NCBI RefSeq assembly: GCF_000802155.2
Contig: NZ_JQGJ02000003.1
Location: 372,001-436,000 of the forward strand
DNA from: Pseudomonas frederiksbergensis
GTDB lineage: Bacteria > Pseudomonadota > Gammaproteobacteria > Pseudomonadales > Pseudomonadaceae
Direction: 5' to 3'
DNA length: 64,000 nt
Numbering within the stretch: the first letter of the stretch is position 1; each line of letters opens with the position of its first letter. The position numbers and the translations under genes are program-made. Positions 39,072 through 47,361 of this stretch are shown piece after piece. The notes beneath the pieces are model-generated. The model was not told where the DNA came from, did not search any database, and saw nothing but the letters and a program-made list of their open reading frames with translations.

Positions 39072-40466
39072 ATGGCAACCCGTGCCTATTTCTCGGTCGC
39101 CCTCTGCGCGACCACGCTGCTGTCCGGCTGTTCGGCCTTTCGCAACTACGACAGTGAGCTGGCCCAGACCAATCAACAGCTGGCCTCTGGCAACGTCGAC
39201 GCCGCATTGACCCTGCTCGAAAAGAACAACAGCAGCCAGGACAAAGACCTGCTTTATTTCTTCGAAAAGGGTGAGCTGCTGCGCGCCAAGGGCGACTTGT
39301 CCGGCAGCCAGACGGCCTGGACCAATGCCGACCAACAGGTCGGCCAGTGGGAAGACGCGGTCAAGCTCGACACAGCCAAATATCTCGCGCAGTTCGGCAG
39401 TTTCCTGGTCAACGACAAGGTTCGGCGCTACGAGGGATATGACTATGAAAAGGTCATGCTCACCACGCAGATGGCCCTGAACCTGCTGGCCGTGAATGAC
39501 TTCGACGGCGCTCGGTTGCAGATCAAGAAGACCCACGAGCGCGAGGCGGTGATCGCCGACCTGCGGGACAAGGAATACCTCAAGCGCGAGGAAGATGCCG
39601 AGAAACAAGGGGTCAAGACCGAGTACAAGGACCTCAAGGGTTACCCGGTCGCCAGCCTGGACGCGCCGGAAGTGGTCAGCCTGAAAAACAGTTACCAGAG
39701 CGCGTTCAGCCATTACCTGGCAGGCTTCGTCTACGAGGCGCTGGGTGAAAAAGACCTGGCCGCGCCGGGTTACCGCAAAGCCGCCGAACTGCGGCCCAAC
39801 ACCCCGCTGCTGGAACAAGCACTGCTCAACCTCGACAAGCCTGCCGCCAAGGGCGACGACAGCGACATCCTGATCGTGGTGCAGAGCGGTCTCGCGCCGT
39901 CCCGGGATTCGATCCGTATCCCGCTGCCCCTGCCCATCAGCGGCAACGTTGTCATCACACCGCTGTCGTTCCCGCTGATCAAGCCGGACACCTCCACCGC
40001 CACGTTCGCCCAGATCGGCGTCGACGGTCGGCAACTGGACCTGACCCAACTCAACAGCACCACGGCCATGTCGCGCAGGGCCCTGCGTGATGACATGCCG
40101 GGGATCATCCTGCGCACCACCGTGCGCGCGGTGACTCGTGGCGTGGCGCAAAAGCAGATCAACGAAACCAACCCCCTGGCCGGCCTGGCCGTGGGCATTA
40201 CCTCGGCCGTGCTTGAAGGCGCGGATACCAGGACCTGGCGCACCCTCCCGGACTACACCCAGGTGGTGCGCCTGCGCCTGAAGAAAGGCGAGCACCAGGT
40301 CACCTTGCCAAGCGCGGTAGGCGGCTCGGTCGTCAAGGTCAAGGTCGATCAGCGATACCAGGTCATCAGCCTGCGGGCGGTGGGTAACCAGGTATTCGCC
40401 GGCGGCCTGGCGGCCCAGGTCATCCCGAGCGCCAATCCCACCGCCATCGCACTCAAGCAACCTTAA
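39072..40466 (+). CDS. COG3014 family lipoprotein with TPR-like repeats
   Basis: A 464-residue protein with a lipoprotein signal peptide (MATRAYFSVALCATTLLSGC, lipidated C20). A tetratricopeptide-like helical region follows (about 25-270: QLASGNVDAALTLLEKNNSS; FVYEALGEKDLAAPGYRKAA), then a beta-rich C-terminal region with IRIPLPLPISGNVVITPLSF. The residue after the cysteine is serine, so outer-membrane sorting is expected. Function is undescribed as far as I know. It begins a same-direction set with a YcfL and two LpoB-like genes and probably forms an envelope complex with them. Confidence 0.85.
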   Translation: MATRAYFSVALCATTLLSGCSAFRNYDSELAQTNQQLASGNVDAALTLLEKNNSSQDKDLLYFFEKGELLRAKGDLSGSQTAWTNADQQVGQWEDAVKLDTAKYLAQFGSFLVNDKVRRYEGYDYEKVMLTTQMALNLLAVNDFDGARLQIKKTHEREAVIADLRDKEYLKREEDAEKQGVKTEYKDLKGYPVASLDAPEVVSLKNSYQSAFSHYLAGFVYEALGEKDLAAPGYRKAAELRPNTPLLEQALLNLDKPAAKGDDSDILIVVQSGLAPSRDSIRIPLPLPISGNVVITPLSFPLIKPDTSTATFAQIGVDGRQLDLTQLNSTTAMSRRALRDDMPGIILRTTVRAVTRGVAQKQINETNPLAGLAVGITSAVLEGADTRTWRTLPDYTQVVRLRLKKGEHQVTLPSAVGGSVVKVKVDQRYQVISLRAVGNQVFAGGLAAQVIPSANPTAIALKQP

Positions 40467-40484
40467 GAACGGAGTCTTGTTCAC

Positions 40485-40856
40485 ATGCGTTTTAAACTGA
40501 TCGCCGTTGGCGCCCTGGCCTTGCTGGCCGGTTGCGCCACCCCACCGCCACCGGAGCCGGGCAGCGCCGCCAGCAAGGTCGTGGCGATGGGCAAGACCAA
40601 GAACATCGTGGTCGGCGCCATGCGCGTCGCCCGGGAAAACGGCTACATGACCGTCAGCGTGCAGCTGAGCAATACCAGCTTCAACAACAAGAACATGTAC
40701 TACCGCTTCGCCTGGCTGGGGCCGGAAGGCTTCCCCATTGCGGAGGAGGAAAGCTGGAAAAGCCTGACGCTTTACGGCGAACAGACCCGCTTCCTGCCGG
40801 CCATCGCACCGACGCCCAAGGCTGTGGATTTCCGCTTGGAAATCAACACGCCGTAA
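40485..40856 (+). CDS. YcfL family lipoprotein (DUF1425)
   Basis: A 123-residue lipoprotein (MRFKLIAVGALALLAGC, lipidated C17) followed by a Pro-rich tether and a single beta-sandwich domain: YMTVSVQLSNTSFNNKNMYY, then FAWLGPEGFPIAEEE. In E. coli ycfL lies directly before lpoB (ycfM); the same order is kept here. Function is unknown. It starts 18 bases after the COG3014 gene. Confidence 0.85.
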   Translation: MRFKLIAVGALALLAGCATPPPPEPGSAASKVVAMGKTKNIVVGAMRVARENGYMTVSVQLSNTSFNNKNMYYRFAWLGPEGFPIAEEESWKSLTLYGEQTRFLPAIAPTPKAVDFRLEINTP

Positions 40857-40873
40857 GACAGATACACGTTCCT

Positions 40874-40901
40874 GTGGCGAAGGGATTTATCCCCTCGCCA
40901 C
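40874..40901. repeat. REP-type palindrome inside the lipoprotein cluster
   Basis: Arms GTGGCGAAGGGA / TCCCCTCGCCAC with one mismatch around TTTA, lying between the ycfL-like and lpoB genes. Within an operon it may shape mRNA stability of the two halves. Confidence 0.75.
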
Positions 40902-40929
40902 AAAAACAAACTTTAGTTGAGAGCACCCA

Positions 40930-41517
40930 ATGTTCCTACGCATTTCCTTCCTCGCCCTCGCCGCCCTGCTCGTCAGCGGCTGCGCCAACAACTCGCCGGT
41001 GCTGGGCAACAAGAACATCAGCTATGGCGATACCAAGGCCGTGGAAACCGTCACCAACGAATTCGGCTCCACCGATCTGCAAATGATCGCCGAATCCATG
41101 ACCCGCTCCCTCGCCCAGTCCGGCGTGCTGCAGGGCCGTCCGGTGGTCCAGGTCTATGACGTGAAGAACAAGACCAGCGAGTACATCGATACCCGGGAAA
41201 TCACCACCAGCATCAAGACCCAACTGATGAAGACCGGCGCCGCGCGCTTCGCCAGCGACAACAACGCCATGGACAGCCAGGTCGACCAGCTGAAGTTGCA
41301 GAACCAGAGCGGCTTGTACAAAAAGAGCACCGTGGCCAAGACCGGCAACATGATCGCCGCCAAATATCGCATCGAGGGCTCCATCAGCTCGATCGTCAAG
41401 CGCAGCGAAGACTACAAGGACGTGTTCTACAAATTCAGCCTGCAACTGATCGACGTCGAAAGTGGCCTGGCCGAATGGATGGACGAAAAAGAAATCCGCA
41501 AGACCACGGAGCGTTAA
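40930..41517 (+). CDS. lpoB: Penicillin-binding protein activator LpoB
   Basis: A 195-residue outer-membrane lipoprotein (signal MFLRISFLALAALLVSGC, lipidated C18) with the LpoB globular domain: FGSTDLQMIAESMTRSLAQS, RPVVQVYDVKNKTSEYIDT and IAAKYRIEGSISSIVK. In E. coli LpoB reaches through the peptidoglycan to stimulate PBP1b; the long disordered tether of that protein is absent here, the linker being only about 20 residues. P. aeruginosa uses the unrelated LpoP for PBP1b, so the target of this protein is uncertain. Confidence 0.88.
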   Translation: MFLRISFLALAALLVSGCANNSPVLGNKNISYGDTKAVETVTNEFGSTDLQMIAESMTRSLAQSGVLQGRPVVQVYDVKNKTSEYIDTREITTSIKTQLMKTGAARFASDNNAMDSQVDQLKLQNQSGLYKKSTVAKTGNMIAAKYRIEGSISSIVKRSEDYKDVFYKFSLQLIDVESGLAEWMDEKEIRKTTER

Positions 41518-41520
41518 GCC

Positions 41521-42264
41521 ATGCGCACATGGATCGGCATGATGGCCCTGGCTTGCGCATTCACTGCGCAAGCGGCCCCAAAAATCGCGGTGACGGACTT
41601 GGCGTATCAAGAGCGCGTCGAGGAATACATCCACACCGTTTCGGCCCAGAGCAACTTCCAGGCGAGCCCGTACAGTGCCAGCGCTTCGTCGAGCTACGAC
41701 GAAATGGAGGCCACCAGCAGTTACATCGAGCAGGGTGAGCTGCGCAAGTTCACCGGCGATATCAAGGGCGAGATCCTGCGCAGCGCAATGTTCCAGCTGG
41801 TTCAAGGCACGCCTTATACCGCCTCGTCCAAGGGCGACGTGTACGACGTGATCAAGCGCATCAAGGCGGGGAATTTCAAGGGCGCCGACTACGTGCTGTT
41901 CGGCACCGTGTCGGACATCGATTTCACCCGCGACATCAATGAGCTGGGCACTGCCGACAGCTACTCGGCGGTGCTTGCCCTGACGTTGGTGGCGGATTTC
42001 AGCTTGATCAATACCAAGACCTTCGAAATCACCTCGGCCTTCACCGCCATGGGTGAAGGCCAGGACACCAAGCTGCTGAACCACCGGGACGTGCGCATCA
42101 GCCTCAATCGGCCACGGGTCGTACGTGAAGTGTCCAAGGCGCTGGGGGAAGATGTGGCGCGGCAGTTGAGCGAACAGCTCGGCGGGCCAGTCCATGAACA
42201 AGCCGGCGAACCCGCGCAACGCAACAACCTGCCGAGGGATACGGCGCCGGTGATCCTGCGCTGA
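41521..42264 (+). CDS. LpoB/CsgG-related exported protein
   Basis: A 247-residue protein beginning three bases after lpoB. The N-terminus MRTWIGMMALACAFTAQAA is a cleavable signal without a lipobox. The mature domain (PKIAVTDLAYQERVEEYIHT; then GDIKGEILRSAMFQLVQGTP and FKGADYVLFGTVSDIDFTRD) resembles the CsgG/LpoB nucleotide-binding-like fold. A Ser-rich insertion (about 40-70) is unusual. It probably acts with LpoB in the periplasm. Function is unknown. Confidence 0.75.
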   Translation: MRTWIGMMALACAFTAQAAPKIAVTDLAYQERVEEYIHTVSAQSNFQASPYSASASSSYDEMEATSSYIEQGELRKFTGDIKGEILRSAMFQLVQGTPYTASSKGDVYDVIKRIKAGNFKGADYVLFGTVSDIDFTRDINELGTADSYSAVLALTLVADFSLINTKTFEITSAFTAMGEGQDTKLLNHRDVRISLNRPRVVREVSKALGEDVARQLSEQLGGPVHEQAGEPAQRNNLPRDTAPVILR

Positions 42265-42279
42265 TCAATATCGGGAGGG

Positions 42280-42321
42280 CATTCTGTGGCGAGTAAGCTT
42301 GCTACCTCGCCACAGAATGCC
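42280..42321. repeat. REP-type palindrome at the convergent end of the lipoprotein cluster
   Basis: Arms GCATTCTGTGGCGAG / CTCGCCACAGAATGC are perfectly complementary around TAAGCTTGCTAC. It lies between the cluster and the convergent LysE gene and could terminate or protect both transcripts. Confidence 0.8.
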
Positions 42322-42337
42322 TCCGTACAGACTTTAG

Positions 42338-42970
42338 CTACACCGCAGCCTTGCGGATCGTCGCCAGCAACCCCGCCGCACCAATGAACAATCCGGCAAA
42401 GGTCCTGTTCATCCGCCGTTGCTGCTTGGGAGTACGCAACAGGCGCAGTACCTTGGACGCCAATCCGGTATACCCGGCCATGACAATCAGATCGACACAA
42501 ACCATGGTCACGCCCAGGATCAAGTATTGCTTGACCAGGGGTGCGTGAGGATCGATGAACTGCGGCAGCACCGCGAGCATGAACACCAGGGCCTTGGGGT
42601 TGCTGATGTTCACCAGGAAACCGCGAAACACCAACGCCAGGGGCTTGCCGATGGGCCGAACAGCCGCGTCGTCGCTGAGGTCGCCGGGAATCGCCCGCCA
42701 TTGCTTGACGCCCAGGTAGACCAGATAGGCCACGCCGAACCATTTGATCGCGTAGAACGCGGTGGACGATGCGGTAAGGATTGCGCCGACGCCTGCCGCG
42801 ACGATCGCGATTTGCAGTGCCAGGCCCAACTGCAGGCCCAAGGCATTCCAGTAGCCACGCCAGAAGCCGTACTGAAGACCACTGGACATCGAGGCAATGG
42901 CACCGGCGCCCGGTGACAGACTGATAACCCAACAAGCGGCAAAAAACGCCAGCCACGTTTCTAGCAACAT
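42338..42970 (-). CDS. LysE family amino-acid exporter (RhtB type)
   Basis: A 210-residue inner-membrane protein with about six membrane segments. The LysE/RhtB signatures are AFFAACWVISLSPGAGAIAS at the N-terminus and NISNPKALVFMLAVLPQFID in the middle. Such proteins export amino acids or homoserine lactones; the substrate is not readable. It is transcribed alone and convergent with the lipoprotein cluster. Confidence 0.9.
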   Translation of the reverse strand: MLLETWLAFFAACWVISLSPGAGAIASMSSGLQYGFWRGYWNALGLQLGLALQIAIVAAGVGAILTASSTAFYAIKWFGVAYLVYLGVKQWRAIPGDLSDDAAVRPIGKPLALVFRGFLVNISNPKALVFMLAVLPQFIDPHAPLVKQYLILGVTMVCVDLIVMAGYTGLASKVLRLLRTPKQQRRMNRTFAGLFIGAAGLLATIRKAAV

Positions 42971-43061
42971 TGCACACCTCGGCTCGGATCCGTCGAAACG
43001 AATAAGCTAATGCGCCGCCTTGCGGATAACCACTGTTTTCTTCATGCGCCGGCAAATAAGG

Positions 43062-43643
43062 CTATTCGACGAAACCGCCAACCGGGAACGCCTCGCTGCC
43101 GCGCCAGCGCCGCACCGACCGCTGGAAGAACAGGCTATTGGGCACCTGCACCATGGAGCTGCCGGTGCCGAGTTCCTCGGGCTCGATCAACGTGGTGTAG
43201 AGCAGATTGATCGCCACCACCCGCCCCTTGATGCCAGGCTTGTCGGTCGCCTCCACTAGCTCGACCACGTCGCCGAGACGGAACGGCCCGACGGTGTAGA
43301 TCAGGATCGCGCAAAGCAGGTTCGACAACACGCTCCAGATGGCGAAGAACGCGACCGCCGCAACGGCAACGAAGCCCGACAGCGCAGTCCACAGCACCGT
43401 GGCCGAGACACCGAGGCGTTCCAGCGCCACCAGCACGGCACTGCCCATGATCAACCAGCGCAGCACGCCACGCAGAATGATCACCAGCTGGGTCGGCAAT
43501 GGATAGCGCTCGCCGAGCCCCGTGAGGAAACGCGCGACGAAACGCTGGGCAACATAACCTACCAACAGGATCAGCAGGATTTGCACACCGAGCCAGATCG
43601 GTTCGATCCACATGACAGGTATGGGCAAGGACAACGCTTCCAT
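43062..43643 (-). CDS. Small mechanosensitive channel (MscS family)
   Basis: A 193-residue short MscS-type protein: two or three membrane segments (about 12-105) with the pore-lining AAVAFFAIWSVLSNLLCAIL helix, then the beta domain FRLGDVVELVEATDKPGIKG. The C-terminal vestibule is cut short after FPVGGFVE compared with E. coli MscS. ATG 43643 overlaps the stop of the ABC-F gene by one base (TGATG), so translation is coupled. Confidence 0.9.
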   Translation of the reverse strand: MEALSLPIPVMWIEPIWLGVQILLILLVGYVAQRFVARFLTGLGERYPLPTQLVIILRGVLRWLIMGSAVLVALERLGVSATVLWTALSGFVAVAAVAFFAIWSVLSNLLCAILIYTVGPFRLGDVVELVEATDKPGIKGRVVAINLLYTTLIEPEELGTGSSMVQVPNSLFFQRSVRRWRGSEAFPVGGFVE

Positions 43644-45553
43644 CAGGACAACGCCTCCAGCTCCGCTTGCAGGTTTTCCAGCAACTCCAGGGCTTGCATC
43701 CACGCCTCCTCAAGTTCCGCTTCCCGAACCTTCAGCTTGGCCTGTTCGGCCAGCAGGTCACGCAGCTCATCCTTGCGTGCTGCCTCGTAGAGACCACTGT
43801 CACCGAGGCTGGTTTCGATTTTTTGCAGCTTTTCATGCAGCTTGCCCAGCTCGGCTTCGAGCTTGTCGGCCTCGCGCTTGTGCGGCGCTAGTTGCTGACG
43901 CAACGCCGCGGCGGCCTGGCGCTGTGCTTTCTTGTCGGTCTTGTCCGGGTTTACCGGCGTGCTGCTGACCGGTGCGTTGCGTTGGCGATAATCCACCAGC
44001 CAGCGCGCATAGTCCTCCAGATCACCGTCGAACTCTTCGACCTTGCCGTCTGCAACCAGATAGAAATTGTCCGTCGTGCTCTTGAGCAAGTGCCGGTCGT
44101 GGGAGACCACCAGCACCGCGCCACTGAACTCCTGCAAGGCCATGGTCAGGGCCAGGCGCATCTCCAGGTCCAGATGGTTGGTCGGTTCGTCGAGCAGCAG
44201 CAGATTCGGCCGTCCCCAGGCGATCAACGCCAGCGCCAGACGCGCCTTCTCGCCACCGGAGAAATTCAACACCGGTTCGTCGATGCGCGCCCCGCGAAAA
44301 TCGAAACCGCCGAGGAAATCCCTGAGTGTCTGCTCGCGCTCGGTTGGCGCCAGGCGCTGCAAGTGCAGCAGTGGGCTGGCCTTGGCATCGAGGGAGTCCA
44401 ACTGATGCTGGGCGAAGTAGCCAACGACGGTGTTTTCACCCCGCGTCAGGCGCCCGGCCAAAGGCTCGAGCTCACCGGACAGGTTTTTGATCAGGGTCGA
44501 CTTACCGGCACCGTTAGGCCCCAACAGACCGATCCGCGCACCAGGAGTCAGTTGCAGCTTGACCTTTTCCAGCACGGTTTTATCGCCATAGCCCAGTCGC
44601 GCATCGGACAAGTCGATCAGTGGGCTGGAAATCTTCGACGACTCGCGGAAAACAAAATCGAATGGCGAATCGACGTGGGCCGCCGACAGCTCTTCCATCC
44701 GCTCCAGCGCCTTGATCCGGCTCTGCGCCTGGCGGGCCTTCGTGGCCTGGGCCTTGAAGCGGGCGATGTAGCTTTCCATGTGCGCCCGCTGGGCCTGCTG
44801 CTTCTCGTAGGCTTGCTGTTGCTGTGCCAGGCGTTCGGCGCGGGCGCGCTCGAAGGCGCTGTAGCCGCCACGGTACAAGGTGAGCTTGCGCTGGTCGACA
44901 TGGGCGACGTGATCCACGACGGCGTCGAGGAAATCCCGGTCATGGGAGATCAGCAGCAGCGTGCCGGGATAACTCTTGAGCCAGTCTTCGAGCCAGATGA
45001 TCGCGTCGAGGTCCAAGTGGTTGGTCGGTTCGTCGAGCAACAACAGGTCCGACGGGCACATAAGGGCCTGCGCCAGGTTCAGGCGCATCCGCCAGCCGCC
45101 GGAGAAATCGCCGACCTGACGGTCCATCTGCTCATTGGTGAAGCCCAGGCCGGCGAGCAATTTACGCGCGCGGGCATCGGCGGTGTAGCCATCGGCACTG
45201 TCGAGTTCCGAATGCAGCCGGGCCTGTGCGGCACCGTCGTGGGCCGCTTCGGCCGCCGCCAGGTCACTTTGCACCTGACGCAGGCGCAGGTCGCCATCGA
45301 GCACGTAGTCCACCGCCAGGCGTTCGAGAGTATCGACCTCCTGGCGCATGTGGGCGATGCGCCAGTCCGCAGGCAGGAAGCAGTCGCCGGAATCCGGGTG
45401 CAACTCGCCGCGCAACAAGGCGAACAGGCTCGATTTGCCGGCGCCGTTGGCACCGATGAGGCCAGCTTTGTGGCCGGCGTGCAGGGTCAGCTCGGCGTCT
45501 TCTAGCAGACGTTGCGGGCCACGCTGTAAAGTCAGGTTCTGAAGTCGAATCAT
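43643..45553 (-). CDS. ABC-F family ATPase (YheS type)
   Basis: A 636-residue soluble protein with two ABC domains joined by a linker. Walker A sites are LIGANGAGKSS (about 32-42) and LLGPNGAGKST (about 340-350). Both signature motifs (FSGGWRMRLNLAQAL; FSGGEKARLALALIA) and Walker B sites with LLLDEPTNHLDL are intact. The C-terminal coiled coil (about 530-636) is the usual YheS/Uup type extension. ABC-F proteins bind the ribosomal E site and rescue stalled translation. ATG 45553 has no clear ribosome binding site. Confidence 0.93.
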   Translation of the reverse strand: MIRLQNLTLQRGPQRLLEDAELTLHAGHKAGLIGANGAGKSSLFALLRGELHPDSGDCFLPADWRIAHMRQEVDTLERLAVDYVLDGDLRLRQVQSDLAAAEAAHDGAAQARLHSELDSADGYTADARARKLLAGLGFTNEQMDRQVGDFSGGWRMRLNLAQALMCPSDLLLLDEPTNHLDLDAIIWLEDWLKSYPGTLLLISHDRDFLDAVVDHVAHVDQRKLTLYRGGYSAFERARAERLAQQQQAYEKQQAQRAHMESYIARFKAQATKARQAQSRIKALERMEELSAAHVDSPFDFVFRESSKISSPLIDLSDARLGYGDKTVLEKVKLQLTPGARIGLLGPNGAGKSTLIKNLSGELEPLAGRLTRGENTVVGYFAQHQLDSLDAKASPLLHLQRLAPTEREQTLRDFLGGFDFRGARIDEPVLNFSGGEKARLALALIAWGRPNLLLLDEPTNHLDLEMRLALTMALQEFSGAVLVVSHDRHLLKSTTDNFYLVADGKVEEFDGDLEDYARWLVDYRQRNAPVSSTPVNPDKTDKKAQRQAAAALRQQLAPHKREADKLEAELGKLHEKLQKIETSLGDSGLYEAARKDELRDLLAEQAKLKVREAELEEAWMQALELLENLQAELEALS

Positions 45554-45603
45554 AATGGCGGCGGAGTCTACCAGCTTCGCTCGCAACTGGCGCGAGTAGC
45601 ACG

Positions 45604-46059
45604 ATGTCCTCTGATCTGTGGAGCTTTTCAATCAACCTCTATGCCAAGCCCGGCGTGGAATCTGCGTGCCTGGCCTTGCAAGCGGATGGCGCGAATGTCT
45701 GCCTGGTGCTCTGTGGGTTGTGGTTGGAGCAACGCGGTGTGAGCTGTGATGAGCAAAAGCTACAGCAGCTTCAGCATCTGGCCGGCCCCTGGGACTCCAG
45801 CGTCGTGCAGCCATTGCGGGCATTGCGCACCCAATGGAAAAAACCCGCGCTGGAGGATCCGAGGCTGGGTGGATTGCGAGAACAGATCAAGAAACTGGAA
45901 CTGGAAGCCGAACGGCTATTGCTTGAGCGGCTGGAGGCAACCGCCAAGGACTGGCCGACGGGACAAGCTGCGGATTCAGCGCAATGGTTGCGAAAGCTTG
46001 CCGGCCCAGCCAACCGCGACGCGCTGCAGCAGCTGCGCGTCGCGGTCTCCGGCGCTTAG
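45604..46059 (+). CDS. TIGR02444 family protein (DUF2390)
   Basis: A 151-residue, mostly helical protein: MSSDLWSFSINLYAKPGVES, then ALQADGANVCLVLCGLWLEQRG, marks of TIGR02444, found next to ABC-F and algP genes in Pseudomonas. Function is unknown. It is divergent from the ABC-F gene (50 bases) and its TAG stop interlocks with the algP stop in the sequence TTAG. Confidence 0.85.
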   Translation: MSSDLWSFSINLYAKPGVESACLALQADGANVCLVLCGLWLEQRGVSCDEQKLQQLQHLAGPWDSSVVQPLRALRTQWKKPALEDPRLGGLREQIKKLELEAERLLLERLEATAKDWPTGQAADSAQWLRKLAGPANRDALQQLRVAVSGA

Positions 46060-47168
46060 GAAGCGCGGGTTGGAGTGGTGCTTGGGGCGGTGGCTACGCT
46101 CGGGTTCAGCGCCGGTGCTGGCGTGCCGGTCGTGGGCGCAGGGGTCGCCGTTGGGGCTGGCGCGGCAGGTTTGGCAACCGGAGCAGTTGCCGGTTTTGCA
46201 GCGGCAGGCTTGGCAGCGGCCGGCTTTTTCACGGCTGGCTTCGCAGCGGGCTTGGCTGCAGGTTTGGCAGCGGCCGGCTTGGTCGCCGCAGGCTTGGCCG
46301 CAGCCGGTTTAGCCGCAGGCTTAGCCACAACTTTGGCAGGCGCCTTGGCAGCAGCGGGTTTGGCCGGCGATTTCGCAGCAGGCTTGGCAGCGACAGGTTT
46401 TGCAGCAGCGGCCTTGGTCGCCGCTGGCTTGGCAGCCGGCTTCGCAGCGGGTTTGGCGGCCGCTTTGACAGCCGGTTTGGCAGCGGTGGCTTTCGTTGCA
46501 GCGGGCTTGGCAGCGGCGGTTTTAGCGGCAGGCTTGGCGGCCACTTTTGCAGCAGGCTTGGCGGCGACAGGTTTGGCTGCTGCTTTCACGACAGGCTTGG
46601 CGGCAGCCTTGGCGGCTGGCTTTTTCGCAACGGGTTTCACTGCGCTGGCAGCGACCGGTTTCTTCACGGCAGGTTTAGTGACTGGCTTGGCCGCCACCTT
46701 GGTTGCGGTTTTTGCCGCGACAGGTTTAGCCGCCGGCTTCTTGGCCGATACAACGGCAGGTTTGGCCGCGCGAAGAGACAGCGCCTTGCTTGCGGCTTCC
46801 TGGACGCGGCCGACACCTTGGGCCAGCTTCAGGCTTTCCTGGGCGTCACGCTTGAGTTGCAGGATGTAGGAACGGGTTTCGGACTGACGATCCTTCAGGG
46901 CATCGAGCAGGTCCTCGAGCTCTTTCATGGCGTCCTTGGCCTTGGCTTGTGCCTTGGCCTTGCCGGCAGTTGCTGCGTCTTGCAGCTTGGTGCGCGACTT
47001 GTGCAGTTTTTCCTGCGCCTTGCCGCGTTGTTTTTCCAGCTTGGCGAGCAATTTTTCAGCATCAGCCAGGGCTTGGGAGCAGGCATTTTCCAGATGCTCG
47101 AGCAAGCTGCCCGACAGTTGTTGGAGCAAGTGCAACGGAGTGTTTACAGGCTTCTTGGTGGCCGACAT
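46056..47168 (-). CDS. algP: Histone H1-like alginate regulator AlgP
   Basis: A 370-residue protein. The N-terminal part (about 1-130) is a coiled-coil domain (LQQLSGSLLEHLENACSQAL ... MKELEDLLDALKDRQ). From about 135 to 325 it consists of Lys-Pro-Ala-Ala repeats like those of histone H1, then a Pro/Ala/Thr tail. In P. aeruginosa AlgP affects algD transcription and the repeat length varies between strains. The repeat DNA is GC-rich and prone to slippage. No ribosome binding oddity; AGGAGGTAAACC precedes the ATG. Confidence 0.93.
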   Translation of the reverse strand: MSATKKPVNTPLHLLQQLSGSLLEHLENACSQALADAEKLLAKLEKQRGKAQEKLHKSRTKLQDAATAGKAKAQAKAKDAMKELEDLLDALKDRQSETRSYILQLKRDAQESLKLAQGVGRVQEAASKALSLRAAKPAVVSAKKPAAKPVAAKTATKVAAKPVTKPAVKKPVAASAVKPVAKKPAAKAAAKPVVKAAAKPVAAKPAAKVAAKPAAKTAAAKPAATKATAAKPAVKAAAKPAAKPAAKPAATKAAAAKPVAAKPAAKSPAKPAAAKAPAKVVAKPAAKPAAAKPAATKPAAAKPAAKPAAKPAVKKPAAAKPAAAKPATAPVAKPAAPAPTATPAPTTGTPAPALNPSVATAPSTTPTRAS

Positions 47169-47361
47169 GGTTTACCTCCTGACTGACGTGAGTGCGGCTC
47201 ATACTAGACCTCTGCTGCAACCGCCGCTAGGGCATGTTGACACTACACAAGGCGTTGCGTTGCACGGGACAAAAAATCTTCTGCGCCATCGCCTGGGCAA
47301 ATCACTTTTACTGTCAGCGGCACTGGCATAATCCCTCGAATCGAGGCCGGAGCAAGTACAC

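Noticed and set aside
46100..46760. Short tandem repeats considered as a possible CRISPR or minisatellite array
   Set aside because: They are in-frame coding repeats of algP without unique spacers.
46075..46869. 264-codon Gly/Ala/Leu-rich frame opposite algP, looking hydrophobic
   Set aside because: It is the mirror of the algP Lys-Pro-Ala-Ala repeats; the apparent membrane character comes from repeat complementarity.
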